From Hyphomicrobiales bacterium (GTDB lineage Bacteria; Pseudomonadota; Alphaproteobacteria; Rhizobiales; OSC116): a DNA stretch of 64,000 nucleotides. The translations under genes were made by a program, and so were the position numbers. Positions 7,637 to 17,203 of this stretch are shown here, piece by piece. Under the pieces are notes generated by a model. The model had not been told where the DNA came from. It saw nothing but the letters and a program-made list of their open reading frames with translations, and ran no database searches. Location: NCBI GenBank assembly GCA_013214705.1, contig JABSRZ010000003.1, forward strand, positions 186,001-250,000. Direction: 5' to 3'. Each line of letters starts with the position of its first letter. Position 1 is the first letter of the stretch.

Positions 7637-9829
7637 ATGACAGACGATTTATTTGGTGGGTTACTGCCAAGTTCGGACAGTCCCATTCCGAAGAAAAAAC
7701 CAAGTAAAAACAACACCCTCTCGGCTATTTCAGATGATGATTTGGCGGCGCAATACGCTGCGCCTCAAGCCGACAAACCGCCTGCGCCAAATGCTAAACC
7801 GATAGAATCAGTTAGCACAAAAGATAAACCTATTGCTTCAATCGAGGCCACAACCACCTCCCGCCCGCCTATGCCCATCGCCAAAACCAAAGGCGAGCTA
7901 GAATATGGCGCGGCGGATATTGAAATTTTAGAAGGTTTAGAACCAGTTCGGCATCGCCCGGGCATGTATATTGGTGGCACTGATGAAAAAGCCCTGCACC
8001 ATTTATTTGCCGAGATAATCGACAATAGTATGGATGAAGTTGTGGCCGGCCATGCCAGCTGGATTGACGTACATTTAGAAGCTGATGGCTATGTGACCGT
8101 AACTGATAATGGCCGCGGCATTCCCATAGATCCACATCCTAAATTTGAAGACAAATCGGCATTAGAAGTTATTTTTACCGTGCTGCATGCCGGCGGAAAG
8201 TTTAACTCTGATGTTTATGAAACCTCTGGCGGTTTGCACGGTGTTGGCTCATCTGTGGTCAACGCATTGTCGGAAGATCTGATTGTAGAAGTGGCACGCG
8301 GGCAGCAATTATACCGCCAAACATTTAGCCGTGGCATCCCCCAAAGCGGGCTAGAAAAACTCGGCCCGATTAAAAACCGCCGTGGCACAAAAGTAAAATT
8401 CAAGCCCGATTCGCAAATTTTTGGCAAAGCTAAATTTCGCGCAAGCCGGGTTTATAAAATGGCCAGAGCCAAAGCCTATTTATATGGTGGTGTGCAAATT
8501 AGGTGGAGTTGCGCCGCTGAGCTAGTGGGCGAAAATGACCCGACGCCGGAAAAAGAAACATTTCATTTCCCCAATGGGTTATCGGATTATCTAGAAACCC
8601 GAATTGCCGGTAAAACCCGCATAACCGAACAAGTGTTTTGCGGCAAAACCCAAAAAGACGGCGGCCATGGCTCGGTAGAATGGGCAATTGCTTGGTATTT
8701 AGGCGATGGGTTTGTGAACAGCTATTGCAACACTGTGCCGACGGTCGATGGTGGTACTCACGAAGCGGGTATGCGCGCGGCCTTGCTAAAAGGCCTTAAA
8801 GCCTATGGCGATTTAAAAAATGTTAAAAAATCGGCTCAAATTATTGGTGATGATGTTTTAACCGGCGTCGGCATATTGCTTTCGGTATTCATTCGCGAGC
8901 CAGAGTTTCAGGGGCAGACCAAAGAAAAATTATCTAGTTCGGAGGCCAACCGCATCGTTGAAACCACATTGCGTGACCCGTTTGACCATTGGCTGACATC
9001 TAACCCCAGACAAGCCGATAGGCTGTTGGAATGGGCTGTTGACCGGTCTGACGAAAGGCTGAAACGCAAAAAAGAAAAAGAAGTGAGCCGCAAAGCCGCC
9101 ACACGCCGGTTGCGTTTGCCCGGCAAACTTGCCGATTGTTCAACCAGCACATCTGAAGGCACAGAATTATTTATAGTGGAAGGTGACAGCGCGGGCGGCA
9201 GTGCCAAGCAAGCCCGTAACCGCAAAACCCAAGCCATACTTCCGCTGCGTGGCAAAATATTAAATGTGGCCAATGCCACATCTGCCAAGATGGCGCAAAA
9301 CCAGCAGATAAATGATTTGCTGCTGGCGTTAGGCGTTGGCACTGGCACAAAATATGCCGACAGCGATTTGCGCTATGAAAAAATCATCATCATGACCGAT
9401 GCCGATGTCGATGGTGCTCATATTGCCTCTTTGCTCATCACGTTCTTTTATCAAGAGATACCTGAGCTGATTAACCAAAAGCATCTTTATTTGGCAGTCC
9501 CGCCTTTGTACCGCATCACCCAAGGGGCTAAAACTTTGTATGCAAAAGATGATGCCCATAAGGATTTGCTGATGAAAACCGAGTTTAACGGTCGGGGTAA
9601 AATAGACATTGGGCGCTTTAAAGGCTTGGGCGAAATGATGCCAGCGCAATTAAAAGAGACCACAATGCTGCCCGAAAAGCGCACTTTATTGCTGGTGGAA
9701 ATTGATGAAGATGAGATTGAATTGACAGCCACGGTTGTCGACCAACTAATGGGGTCTAAGCCTGAAGCGCGATTCCAATTCATTCAACAAAATGCCGAAT
9801 TTGCCGATGGCGATGAGTTGGATATTTAG
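7637..9829 (+). CDS. parE: DNA topoisomerase IV subunit B
   Basis: A 730-residue ATPase subunit that works with ParC to decatenate daughter chromosomes. After a low-complexity N-terminal extension of roughly 85 residues comes the GHKL ATPase domain (DNSMDEV, DNGRGIP, then GGLHGVGSSVVNALS), the transducer domain, and the TOPRIM domain with EGDSAGG (about 515-521) and the metal-binding DADVDG (about 588-593). SAKQARNRKTQAILPLRGKI following EGDSAGG and the absence of a GyrB-type C-terminal insertion favour ParE over GyrB. The extension, rich in Pro, Lys and Ala, makes it longer than most ParE proteins. It is probably monocistronic. Confidence 0.95.
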   Translation: MTDDLFGGLLPSSDSPIPKKKPSKNNTLSAISDDDLAAQYAAPQADKPPAPNAKPIESVSTKDKPIASIEATTTSRPPMPIAKTKGELEYGAADIEILEGLEPVRHRPGMYIGGTDEKALHHLFAEIIDNSMDEVVAGHASWIDVHLEADGYVTVTDNGRGIPIDPHPKFEDKSALEVIFTVLHAGGKFNSDVYETSGGLHGVGSSVVNALSEDLIVEVARGQQLYRQTFSRGIPQSGLEKLGPIKNRRGTKVKFKPDSQIFGKAKFRASRVYKMARAKAYLYGGVQIRWSCAAELVGENDPTPEKETFHFPNGLSDYLETRIAGKTRITEQVFCGKTQKDGGHGSVEWAIAWYLGDGFVNSYCNTVPTVDGGTHEAGMRAALLKGLKAYGDLKNVKKSAQIIGDDVLTGVGILLSVFIREPEFQGQTKEKLSSSEANRIVETTLRDPFDHWLTSNPRQADRLLEWAVDRSDERLKRKKEKEVSRKAATRRLRLPGKLADCSTSTSEGTELFIVEGDSAGGSAKQARNRKTQAILPLRGKILNVANATSAKMAQNQQINDLLLALGVGTGTKYADSDLRYEKIIIMTDADVDGAHIASLLITFFYQEIPELINQKHLYLAVPPLYRITQGAKTLYAKDDAHKDLLMKTEFNGRGKIDIGRFKGLGEMMPAQLKETTMLPEKRTLLLVEIDEDEIELTATVVDQLMGSKPEARFQFIQQNAEFADGDELDI

Positions 9830-9921
9830 GCAAAGCCCGTAAATTGGCTATAAAATGGCTAAAACATTCAAATTAAACCGAATTTAACTCAAATTAGATT
9901 AATCATGTTACCAAAGCCATA

Positions 9922-9951
9922 TTGACAAACAGGCATACTGTTCTTTATATA
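9922..9951 (+). promoter_or_regulatory. Sigma-70 promoter of the RNA helicase gene
   Basis: A consensus -35 TTGACA (9922-9927) lies 18 nt from TATATA (9946-9951). Transcription would start near 9958, leaving a leader of about 40 nt with an AGGA site before ATG 9998. Confidence 0.6.
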
Positions 9952-9997
9952 AGCCCTGTGGAGCGTCTGTCTAAAAAATATTTAGGATTGAATATAC

Positions 9998-11425
9998 ATG
10001 TTGTTTGCCGACCTTGGACTTAGTTCAAAAGTAACCGAAACTATAGAAGAAATCGGTTATACTGACCCGACTCCTATTCAAGTGGCTGCTATACCCGCAA
10101 TTTTGCAAGGCCGTGACGTGCTGGGCATTGCCCAAACAGGCACCGGCAAAACCGCTTCGTTTACGCTGCCACTGCTAACAAAATTAGAATCTGGCCGCGC
10201 CAGAGCCCGCATGCCGCGTTCGCTTATTTTATGCCCAACACGCGAACTAGCTGCGCAAGTGTTTGAGAATTTTGAAAAATATGGCAAACGCCAAAAGCTT
10301 TCGGTGGCCTTGCTCATTGGTGGGATGGCGTTTAAAGACCAAGAAAGAATTTTAGACCGTGGTGCAGATGTATTAATCGCTACGCCTGGTCGCTTGATGG
10401 ACCATTTTGAACGCGGTAAATTAATGCTAACTCGGGTCGAGTATTTTGTCATTGATGAAGCTGACCGGATGTTGGATATGGGTTTCATCCCTGACATTGA
10501 GAAAATTTCAAAATTAATACCATTCACCCGCCAAACCATGTTGTTTTCGGCCACCATGCCAAAAGAAATAGAAGTTTTGGCCGACAAGTTTTTGCAAAAC
10601 CCTGCCCGGATTGAAGTGGCTAAAACTGCAGCCGCTGCGCCTACAATTCAACAAATTTTGGCATATGCGCCCTCTGGCGCCAAAGAGAAACGCCAATGTC
10701 TACGCGATATTTTAAACGGACTTAAAATTAACAATGCGATTATTTTTTCCAACCGCAAAAAAGACGTCGAAATAATTTTTAAATCTTTATTGTCGCATAA
10801 ATTTAGCGTCGGCGCATTGCATGGCGACATGGTGCAATCTTCACGCATGCAAGTTTTGGACAATTTTAAAAATAATAAATTACAGCTTTTGGTGGCGTCT
10901 GATGTGGCCGCACGCGGCTTGGATATACCCGATGTTACCCATGTCATCAATTATGACATGCCGATGCAACCGGAAGATTATGTACATCGTATTGGCCGTA
11001 CAGGCCGCGCCGGGCGCACCGGCACAGCGGTTTCCATGGTTACATTTGATGACATTAGCAACCTAAAAGCCGTAGAAAAGCTAACCGGTGTCGAAATAGA
11101 ATGGGCTGGCGAAAAGCCAAGCGAAGATGACTTTGAAGCGGCGATGAAAGCCAAAAGACGCGGCGGCCGCAATAGCCAACGTGGTCCTGAAAAGTATAAC
11201 GCGTCGAATAAAAAAGCTTCGTCGACAGCCAAACCAACGCGCCGTAAAAGTTCGGCTCAAAAAGTCGAATCTGAAACGGTCAAAAAAGCTGCAGCGCCAG
11301 CCAAAAGCTCGAAAAATAAGCCACAAAATGATGCCAATGAGAAATCTGATATTGTTGCATTTGGGGTGAATGACCACATCCCCGATTTTCTTTTAAGACA
11401 ATCTACCATTACCAAAAGCAGTTGA
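9998..11425 (+). CDS. DEAD-box ATP-dependent RNA helicase, RhlE type
   Basis: A 475-residue helicase. The Q motif (GYTDPTPIQ), motif I AQTGTGKT, Ia PTRELAAQ, II DEAD, III SAT, and VI HRIGRTGRAGR are all present, so the enzyme should be active. The overall pattern and the opening FADLGLSSKV fit the RhlE branch. From about residue 385 the protein becomes a lysine-, serine- and alanine-rich basic tail that probably binds RNA, ending in a short ordered-looking NDHIPDFLLR segment. Likely roles are ribosome assembly, mRNA decay with RNase E, or cold adaptation. It is monocistronic with its own promoter. Confidence 0.9.
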   Translation: MLFADLGLSSKVTETIEEIGYTDPTPIQVAAIPAILQGRDVLGIAQTGTGKTASFTLPLLTKLESGRARARMPRSLILCPTRELAAQVFENFEKYGKRQKLSVALLIGGMAFKDQERILDRGADVLIATPGRLMDHFERGKLMLTRVEYFVIDEADRMLDMGFIPDIEKISKLIPFTRQTMLFSATMPKEIEVLADKFLQNPARIEVAKTAAAAPTIQQILAYAPSGAKEKRQCLRDILNGLKINNAIIFSNRKKDVEIIFKSLLSHKFSVGALHGDMVQSSRMQVLDNFKNNKLQLLVASDVAARGLDIPDVTHVINYDMPMQPEDYVHRIGRTGRAGRTGTAVSMVTFDDISNLKAVEKLTGVEIEWAGEKPSEDDFEAAMKAKRRGGRNSQRGPEKYNASNKKASSTAKPTRRKSSAQKVESETVKKAAAPAKSSKNKPQNDANEKSDIVAFGVNDHIPDFLLRQSTITKSS

Positions 11426-11455
11426 TTTTTTAATACAATTTGTTTTTGAAGGCAA

Positions 11456-11485
11456 TTTACATTTCATTAGTATAATGCGTATAAT
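11456..11485 (+). promoter_or_regulatory. Putative promoter of the diguanylate cyclase gene
   Basis: TTTACA (11456-11461) and a perfect TATAAT (11480-11485) are 18 nt apart. A second TATAAT lies at 11471-11476, so two start points are possible. The leader would be about 50 nt. Confidence 0.5.
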
Positions 11486-11540
11486 ATGGCTCTAAACGCA
11501 ATTATACTTAATTTGTGCACTGAGATATGGGTCTGCATAC

Positions 11541-12581
11541 ATGAACACAATCGATCGTTCACACGAATTTGCAAAAAAATCATTGAATTTTGTCATTAAA
11601 CATGGTCTTGAAGCAAATCCAGTTAATTTTGAAGTTATTTATTCCTATACTCAGGGTTACAACAAATCACTAATTCTAGCTGTAAATCATATCGTTAAGT
11701 CGGATCGGCCGGACAAATCTGCTGCATTGGCACAAGTACATAGCAAACTGATTTCTAACGACAGTTCATCTAACAAAGTTGATGAAATTACCAGCCAAAT
11801 GGCCAATGAAGTCGACCAAGTGTCAGCGATGATTTCAGCCGCACTGGGCCAATCAAACGATTATTCTGACGCATTAGGCGAAGCCAAAAGTGTGTTAAGT
11901 GAAACTATCGATTCGAGTACGGTCAACGACATTGTTCAGTCACTGGTTTCTGCCACCGATGACATGAAAAACAACAGTCATTTGCTAGAAAGCAAGCTTG
12001 CAGCTTCTAACCGCCAAATATTTGAATTAAGCGAGAGCCTTTCTGATATGCGCACCGAGGCACGCACCGACCAATTAACCGGCATTGCCAACCGCAAATG
12101 TTTCGATGAAACCATCGCCTCAGAGATTGAATATGCCATTGAAAAAGATTTAGCCTTGTGTGTTTTGCTTGGCGATATTGACCATTTCAAGAATTTTAAT
12201 GACACCTATGGCCACCAAACTGGTGACCAAGTGCTACGGCTTGTTGCCTCCTGCTTAGGCGAAAATATTAAAGGCCGCGATATTGTTGCCCGTTATGGTG
12301 GTGAAGAATTCGCCATTGTGCTGACCAAAACCAACCTTATGAATGCGGAAATTATTGCCAATAAAATTAGAAATACGGTTCAAGGCAAGGAGCTGGTGAA
12401 ACGCTCTACTGGTGACAATCTTGGCTCGGTAACTATTTGTTTTGGTGCGGCTTTATACCGTAAAGGCGAAAATATAGAAGATTTTATTTCTCGCGCCGAC
12501 CAATCACTTTATTTGGCAAAACATGCCGGCCGCAATCAGGTGAAAACTGAACTTGATTTGCCGATGAAAAAAGAAGCCTAA
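11541..12581 (+). CDS. Diguanylate cyclase (GGDEF)
   Basis: A 346-residue protein. The first roughly 165 residues are helical with no membrane segment and resemble an N-terminal region often joined to GGDEF domains in Alphaproteobacteria; its signal is unknown. The C-terminal cyclase domain starts at DQLTGIANRK and carries the intact active site GGEEF at 253-257, so it should make c-di-GMP from two GTP. The product-inhibition site five residues upstream is KGRD (244-247) instead of RxxD, which may weaken feedback inhibition. No EAL domain. It is cytoplasmic, and its stop overlaps the convergent TfoX-like gene by 4 nt. Confidence 0.92.
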   Translation: MNTIDRSHEFAKKSLNFVIKHGLEANPVNFEVIYSYTQGYNKSLILAVNHIVKSDRPDKSAALAQVHSKLISNDSSSNKVDEITSQMANEVDQVSAMISAALGQSNDYSDALGEAKSVLSETIDSSTVNDIVQSLVSATDDMKNNSHLLESKLAASNRQIFELSESLSDMRTEARTDQLTGIANRKCFDETIASEIEYAIEKDLALCVLLGDIDHFKNFNDTYGHQTGDQVLRLVASCLGENIKGRDIVARYGGEEFAIVLTKTNLMNAEIIANKIRNTVQGKELVKRSTGDNLGSVTICFGAALYRKGENIEDFISRADQSLYLAKHAGRNQVKTELDLPMKKEA

Positions 12582-12952
12582 TCGGCTGACAATTTTGTAT
12601 TTTTATTTCGTTTTGATTTGGGTTTTTTGGCGCGCAACGCCGCATCAAATGCATCATTTGCCCATGCAGCCAACTCTTCTTTATCTTCGATAATGCCTTC
12701 AGGCACAGTCCAAAACGAAACAAATATGGTATTATCAGCTTTCTGATAGGTAAATTGCTCACCGCCCGCTTGTTCAAATTTGTCTCTGTTTACCGCATCG
12801 GCCTTTAGATAAAGCTCATCTTCAAAGATAAGCCCGAAATTTAGATTGTCTTTTAAAACCGCGCGGCCGCCAAACAACCGTTTGGTGGTAACGGCAGCAA
12901 AATCACTCAATTGATCGACAATCCAGTCGACATATTCGGGGCTGGTGGCCAT
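12578..12952 (-). CDS. TfoX/Sxy N-terminal-domain protein
   Basis: A 124-residue single-domain protein matching the TfoX N-terminal fold: YVDWIVDQLSDF, then TTKRLFGGRAVLKDNLNFGLIF, LYLKAD and a C-terminal helix. Full TfoX regulates competence genes in Gammaproteobacteria; these stand-alone N-domains have no assigned role. Its start lies 1 nt behind the sufA-like stop, so it is the last gene of the SUF operon here. The tail (RAKKPKSKRNKNTK) is strongly basic and could contact nucleic acid. A function tied to Fe-S assembly is suggested only by position. Confidence 0.8.
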   Translation of the reverse strand: MATSPEYVDWIVDQLSDFAAVTTKRLFGGRAVLKDNLNFGLIFEDELYLKADAVNRDKFEQAGGEQFTYQKADNTIFVSFWTVPEGIIEDKEELAAWANDAFDAALRAKKPKSKRNKNTKLSAD

Positions 12953-12953
12953 G

Positions 12954-13328
12954 TTAATTGACTCTAACCAAGGTTAGGTCGGTAATCGGTGTGATTTCGA
13001 CTGATTCGCCACAGCCACATGCGCTGGTTTGATTTGGGTTGGAAAAGGTGAATTTGGATGACATTTTTTCAGTCACATAATCCATTTCAGTGCCCAGTAA
13101 AAACAACAGTGCTTTTGAGTCGATTAATATGGTCACGCCTTTGCTTTTGACAATTTCATCCAACGGTTCGATCTGGCTGGCATAATCCATGGTATATTCG
13201 AAGCCAGCACAGCCGCCTTTTTTGATGCCGACCCGCAAGGCGATGGCATCTTTTTGTTTGGTGCTCATAATTTCGTTCACACGCTCGGCCGCACGGTCGG
13301 TGAGGGTTAAACTGCTAAAGTTTGCCAT
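12954..13328 (-). CDS. sufA: SufA/IscA-type iron-sulfur carrier
   Basis: A 124-residue A-type carrier that receives Fe-S clusters from the SufBCD scaffold and passes them to apoproteins. The three conserved ligands are Cys40 (in GGCAGF) and Cys104/Cys106 (in ACGCGE), the standard C-x(n)-C-G-C pattern. I start at ATG 13328: the upstream in-frame GTG at 13340 supplies GTGGAGAC, whose GGAGA is the ribosome site for this ATG. It lies 30 nt downstream of sufT in the operon. ErpA or IscA would be alternative names for the same fold. Confidence 0.9.
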   Translation of the reverse strand: MANFSSLTLTDRAAERVNEIMSTKQKDAIALRVGIKKGGCAGFEYTMDYASQIEPLDEIVKSKGVTILIDSKALLFLLGTEMDYVTEKMSSKFTFSNPNQTSACGCGESVEITPITDLTLVRVN

Positions 13329-13358
13329 TTTTGTCTCCACTATTGTGTAAGTTTATGC

Positions 13359-13859
13359 CTAAAACATGTTGAGTGCAACTTTTGCCTCGTCACTCATACG
13401 CTCTGGCCCCCATGGCGGGTCGAACACCAATTCCACACTGACATCGGAAATTCCAGGCACGTTGCGCGCCGCGTCTTCAATCCAACCCGGCATTTCACCA
13501 GCAACAGGGCAACCCGGCGCGGTTAAAGTCATCACGATGTCAACTTTGCGGTCATCATCTATATCCACTTTATAAATCAGGCCTAATTCATAGATATCGA
13601 CTGGAATTTCGGGGTCATATACGCTTTTAAATGCCGAAATTAAATCATCGGTAAATCGCTCTAACTCTTCTTCACTTAGTGCTGAGGCCTTAATGTCTGG
13701 TCTGTTGGCCTCATCACCAGCATAAAATTCACCGGCCACAGCCGCAGCTAACGCTGGGTTTTCGGGTTTTTGATCGGTTTCTAAAAATGCAAATTCATCT
13801 GGCTTGGTTTCGCCAGTTGACTTGTCGTTTGATTGGTTTTCTGTCATTTTTGGTGCCAT
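13359..13859 (-). CDS. sufT: SUF system assembly protein SufT (DUF59/MIP18 family)
   Basis: A 166-residue protein. The first roughly 80 residues are acidic and low in complexity; the rest is the DUF59/MIP18 domain with DPEIPVDIYELGLIY and the single conserved Cys in TAPGCPVAGEMPG. SufT homologues help mature Fe-S proteins, mostly under high demand. An AAGGGG site precedes the ATG. It lies between sufS and the sufA-like gene and is clearly part of the operon. The N-terminal extension is common in alphaproteobacterial copies. Confidence 0.88.
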   Translation of the reverse strand: MAPKMTENQSNDKSTGETKPDEFAFLETDQKPENPALAAAVAGEFYAGDEANRPDIKASALSEEELERFTDDLISAFKSVYDPEIPVDIYELGLIYKVDIDDDRKVDIVMTLTAPGCPVAGEMPGWIEDAARNVPGISDVSVELVFDPPWGPERMSDEAKVALNMF

Positions 13860-13874
13860 TATAGTGCCCCTTAT

Positions 13875-15110
13875 TTATAGAAAGAATGATTGAGCTTTTT
13901 TAAGCGCTGCAACCAATCTATCAATGTCATTTTCATCATTATACATGGCGAAGGATGCGCGGCATGTTGCGCTCTTGCCAAAGAAATCTAATACCGGTTG
14001 GGCGCAATGTGTCCCTGCCCGCACCGCCACGCCTTCGCGGTCGATAATTGAGCTAATGTCGTGCGGGTGGATGCCGTCAATGGCAAAGGATATAATCGCA
14101 CCTTTATTTTCGGCTTCACCGACAATTTCCAAGCCATTTATTTTTTTAAGCTCATGGGTGGCGGTGTTGAGCAAGTTGGCCTCATGAGCCATTATGTTTG
14201 GCTTGCCAATGTCCATAATATATTGCAAAGCCACGCCCATGGCAATAGCTTCCACTATTGGCGGTGTGCCGGCTTCAAACCGGTGCGGCGTATCTAAATA
14301 AGTGATTTTTTCCTGCGTCACCATGTCGATCATTTCGCCGCCACCCAAAAATGGTGGCATAGCATTTAGCAAATCTTTTTTGCCATAAAGCACGCCCACA
14401 CCGGTTGGGCCATAGGTTTTGTGGCCGGTAAATACAAAATAATCTGCATCCAAATCTTGCACATCTATGTCTAGATGGACAGCAGATTGCGAGCCATCGA
14501 CCAGCACTCTTGCCCCGTGTTTATGGGCGATTTCGATGATTTGTTTCATCGGGGTGATGGTGCCAATGGCGTTGGACATATGGGTTATGGCCACCATTTT
14601 GGTATTTTTGGTGAATAATTTTTCAAATTCAGCAAGTAAAAAATTGCCTTGCTCATCTATCGGCGACCATTTTAGCACCGCGCCGTGGCGTTCGCGTAAA
14701 AAATGCCATGGCACAATGTTAGAATGATGCTCCATAACCGAGATTATGATCTCATCACCCGCGCCAATTTGTGCGGGCGTTTGATTTGTCGCCAAGCCTA
14801 ATGATGATGCCACCAAATTAATCGCCTCGGTCGCGTTTTTGGTGAATATTATCTCATCGGCAGATTTTGCGTTGATGAATTTTTTCACGATTTTGCGCGC
14901 GTCTTCGAATTTTTGAGTGCTGGTGTTAGATAGATAATGCAAGCCGCGGTGGACATTTGCATAATCTTCGGCAAAACCTTGGTGAATGGCATCCAACACA
15001 ATTTGAGGCTTCTGCGCTGATGCACCACTGTCTAAATAAGTCAGTGGTTTGCCATAAACTTGGCGTGCCAAAATCGGGAAGTCAGCGCGTATTTTATTGA
15101 TATCATACAT
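13875..15110 (-). CDS. sufS: Cysteine desulfurase SufS
   Basis: A 411-residue PLP enzyme taking sulfur from cysteine for SufBCD. The PLP lysine is Lys231 in TGHKTYGP, and the persulfide-forming cysteine is Cys369 in RAGTHCAQP, both typical of group II (SufS) desulfurases. GGAGGTG directly before the ATG overlaps the end of sufD, and only 1 nt separates the two genes, so translation is coupled. No SufE or SufU gene is present in the operon, so the sulfur acceptor must be encoded elsewhere. Confidence 0.95.
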   Translation of the reverse strand: MYDINKIRADFPILARQVYGKPLTYLDSGASAQKPQIVLDAIHQGFAEDYANVHRGLHYLSNTSTQKFEDARKIVKKFINAKSADEIIFTKNATEAINLVASSLGLATNQTPAQIGAGDEIIISVMEHHSNIVPWHFLRERHGAVLKWSPIDEQGNFLLAEFEKLFTKNTKMVAITHMSNAIGTITPMKQIIEIAHKHGARVLVDGSQSAVHLDIDVQDLDADYFVFTGHKTYGPTGVGVLYGKKDLLNAMPPFLGGGEMIDMVTQEKITYLDTPHRFEAGTPPIVEAIAMGVALQYIMDIGKPNIMAHEANLLNTATHELKKINGLEIVGEAENKGAIISFAIDGIHPHDISSIIDREGVAVRAGTHCAQPVLDFFGKSATCRASFAMYNDENDIDRLVAALKKAQSFFL

Positions 15111-15111
15111 A

Positions 15112-16413
15112 TTACACCTCCAAATGTTGGTCTAGCCAAGTGGTGACCAATTGGTCAGCCGCCGCATTAAGTGCCTCTGGCATTTCAGCCGCAATGTCGG
15201 CAATAAACGCGTGAATAAGCATTTTTTGCGCCTGTTTCAGCGGTATGCCGCGGGCCCGCAGATAAAATAGCATATCAGCGTCTAACGCACCAACGGTGGC
15301 GCCATGTGCACATTCTACATCATCCGCATAAATTTCAAGTTCTGGCTTGGTGCTTATTTCGGCATGGTCACTCAATAAAATGGTGTGCACCATTTGCTGG
15401 CCATCAGTTTGCTGTGCATCGGGCGATACAATCACTTTGCCCTGAAAAATGGCATGTGCCTTATCATCAACCACATTTTTAAACCGTTGCAGGCTTATAT
15501 TTTGAGGCAGCTTATGATGCAATATAAATGTGTTATCAATATGTTGTGCGCCGCCGGCCAACACCGCGCCAGATATTTTTAAATTCATATTGCTACCATT
15601 GCAATATAGGTCGCCCTCGCGGCGCACCCAGCCCCCGCCAATGGCAAGTGTGGTGGTTTCTAACACAACATCATCGGCAAAATCGCCTTCGGTGCGGCAG
15701 ATATTGGTGGCTTGGTGGTTTTCGCCATTGGTGGCGAAATGCGTAAGCTTTGCGCCTTGGCTGAGTTTAAGGTTAAAATGATGGCAGTTAAAGCTGGCTT
15801 CATCGCCGAAATTGATATGCGATTCAATGATGGTGGCGGTTACGCCTGCTGCCACATGGATATAATGCCGGTTAAAAGTTGCCGCATCGCCACTGCTGAC
15901 AAATATTAAATGCAAAGGCTTTTGCGTATTCTCGACAATGTTTAAGCTAACGCCATCGCGCCACATGGCGCGGGTGAGGTTATCTACATTATTTTCATTC
16001 ACTTCACGCGCGAGATTTTCAGCCACCCAAGTGGATTTTTCTTGGGCGGTAGATTGCAGATTTTTTGCCGTCGATAAATCGAGCCGTAATGAGCCATCTA
16101 CAAAAATTATAGCCTCGTAATCGAGATCAGTAAAAGCCGCAATGGTGGGGTGGGCGTTGATATCATTTAGCGAAACTTGAGCCGTAGACTCTGTAGTCGT
16201 ATCCAATGTGTAAGCTTGGCTTTTGGCAAACTGGCGGCGCAAATCAGAATAATGATAGGCTTCAACTCTTTTGGTGGCAATGCCATTTTGTTGCAACCAA
16301 GCAATCGCCGATTGACGATTGTTGACAAGGCCAGGAAAGCTAGTTTTTTGGGCGTCAAATGCGCTAAAAAAAGCCAATTCACCGGCCGAATGTTTTCGAA
16401 TATTTTGTTTCAT
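15112..16413 (-). CDS. sufD: SufD subunit of the SufBCD scaffold
   Basis: A 433-residue protein whose C-terminal half shows the beta-helix core of the SufB/SufD family: KNVVDDKAHAIFQGKVIV, DAQQTDGQQMVHTILLSDHAEI, then a PELEIYADDVECAHGATVG segment and the YLRARGIPLKQAQKMLIHAF end. The conserved His of CAHGA (paired with SufB Cys in cluster formation) is present. The N-terminal helical part is more variable, as usual. It sits between sufC and sufS, with a 21-nt gap to sufC. Confidence 0.93.
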   Translation of the reverse strand: MKQNIRKHSAGELAFFSAFDAQKTSFPGLVNNRQSAIAWLQQNGIATKRVEAYHYSDLRRQFAKSQAYTLDTTTESTAQVSLNDINAHPTIAAFTDLDYEAIIFVDGSLRLDLSTAKNLQSTAQEKSTWVAENLAREVNENNVDNLTRAMWRDGVSLNIVENTQKPLHLIFVSSGDAATFNRHYIHVAAGVTATIIESHINFGDEASFNCHHFNLKLSQGAKLTHFATNGENHQATNICRTEGDFADDVVLETTTLAIGGGWVRREGDLYCNGSNMNLKISGAVLAGGAQHIDNTFILHHKLPQNISLQRFKNVVDDKAHAIFQGKVIVSPDAQQTDGQQMVHTILLSDHAEISTKPELEIYADDVECAHGATVGALDADMLFYLRARGIPLKQAQKMLIHAFIADIAAEMPEALNAAADQLVTTWLDQHLEV

Positions 16414-16434
16414 ATTATGCTACTTTAAGTCTGA

Positions 16435-17181
16435 TTAATTGGCCGCAATAATGTCTTTATATCCATCTCGTTCCAGCTCATGAGCCAATTCAGAACCACC
16501 AGATTTAATAATTTTGCCATCGACAAGAATGTGCACAAAATCTGGCTTAATATAGTCTAACAAGCGCTGATAATGGGTGATGATGAGCATGGAACGTTTA
16601 GGCGAACGTAGGCTATTCACCCCATCGGCCACCACTCTTAACGCATCGATGTCGAGGCCCGAATCGGTTTCATCCAAAACACACAGGCTTGGCTCTAACA
16701 ACAGCATTTGCAAAATTTCGTTGCGCTTTTTTTCACCGCCCGAAAAACCGACATTTAATGGCCGGCGCAACATTTCTGGGGTGATGTTTAAAAATTGAGC
16801 CTTCTGTTTGACCAATTTCATAAAGTTTGGCGTGCTCATCTCATCTTCGCCGCGGCGTTTGCGCTGGGCGTTTAGCGATTCTTTTAGAAACATCATGGTG
16901 GCAACACCGGGTATTTCTAACGGGTATTGAAACGACAAAAACAAGCCTTTTGCGGCGCGTTCTTCTATTTCTAACTCAAGTAAATTCTCGCCGTTAAAGC
17001 TGACTTCACCTGCCGTCACTTCATAATCTGCTTGGCCAGCCAATATATTGGCCAAAGTAGATTTGCCGGCGCCATTTGGCCCCATAACGGCATGTATTTC
17101 GCCAGCTTTAATGTTAAGGTCAACGCCTTTTAAGATGGCTTTGTCATCAACGGATGCATTTAAATTTTTAATTTCTAACAT
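16435..17181 (-). CDS. sufC: SufC ABC-type ATPase
   Basis: A 248-residue ATPase driving conformational change of the SufBCD scaffold; it is soluble and not a transporter. Walker A GPNGAGKST is at 34-42, the signature is FSGGEKKR, and Walker B is LDETDSGLDID, the SufC-specific form. I start at ATG 17181 with GGAAAAT in front; the longer frame would need TTG at 17193. It lies 22 nt behind sufB. Confidence 0.95.
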   Translation of the reverse strand: MLEIKNLNASVDDKAILKGVDLNIKAGEIHAVMGPNGAGKSTLANILAGQADYEVTAGEVSFNGENLLELEIEERAAKGLFLSFQYPLEIPGVATMMFLKESLNAQRKRRGEDEMSTPNFMKLVKQKAQFLNITPEMLRRPLNVGFSGGEKKRNEILQMLLLEPSLCVLDETDSGLDIDALRVVADGVNSLRSPKRSMLIITHYQRLLDYIKPDFVHILVDGKIIKSGGSELAHELERDGYKDIIAAN

Positions 17182-17203
17182 AATATTTTCCAACTGAGTG
17201 CCG

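Noticed and set aside
8908-9348. 146-codon minus-strand frame inside parE
   Set aside because: Antisense to the TOPRIM region; serine/leucine-rich shadow.
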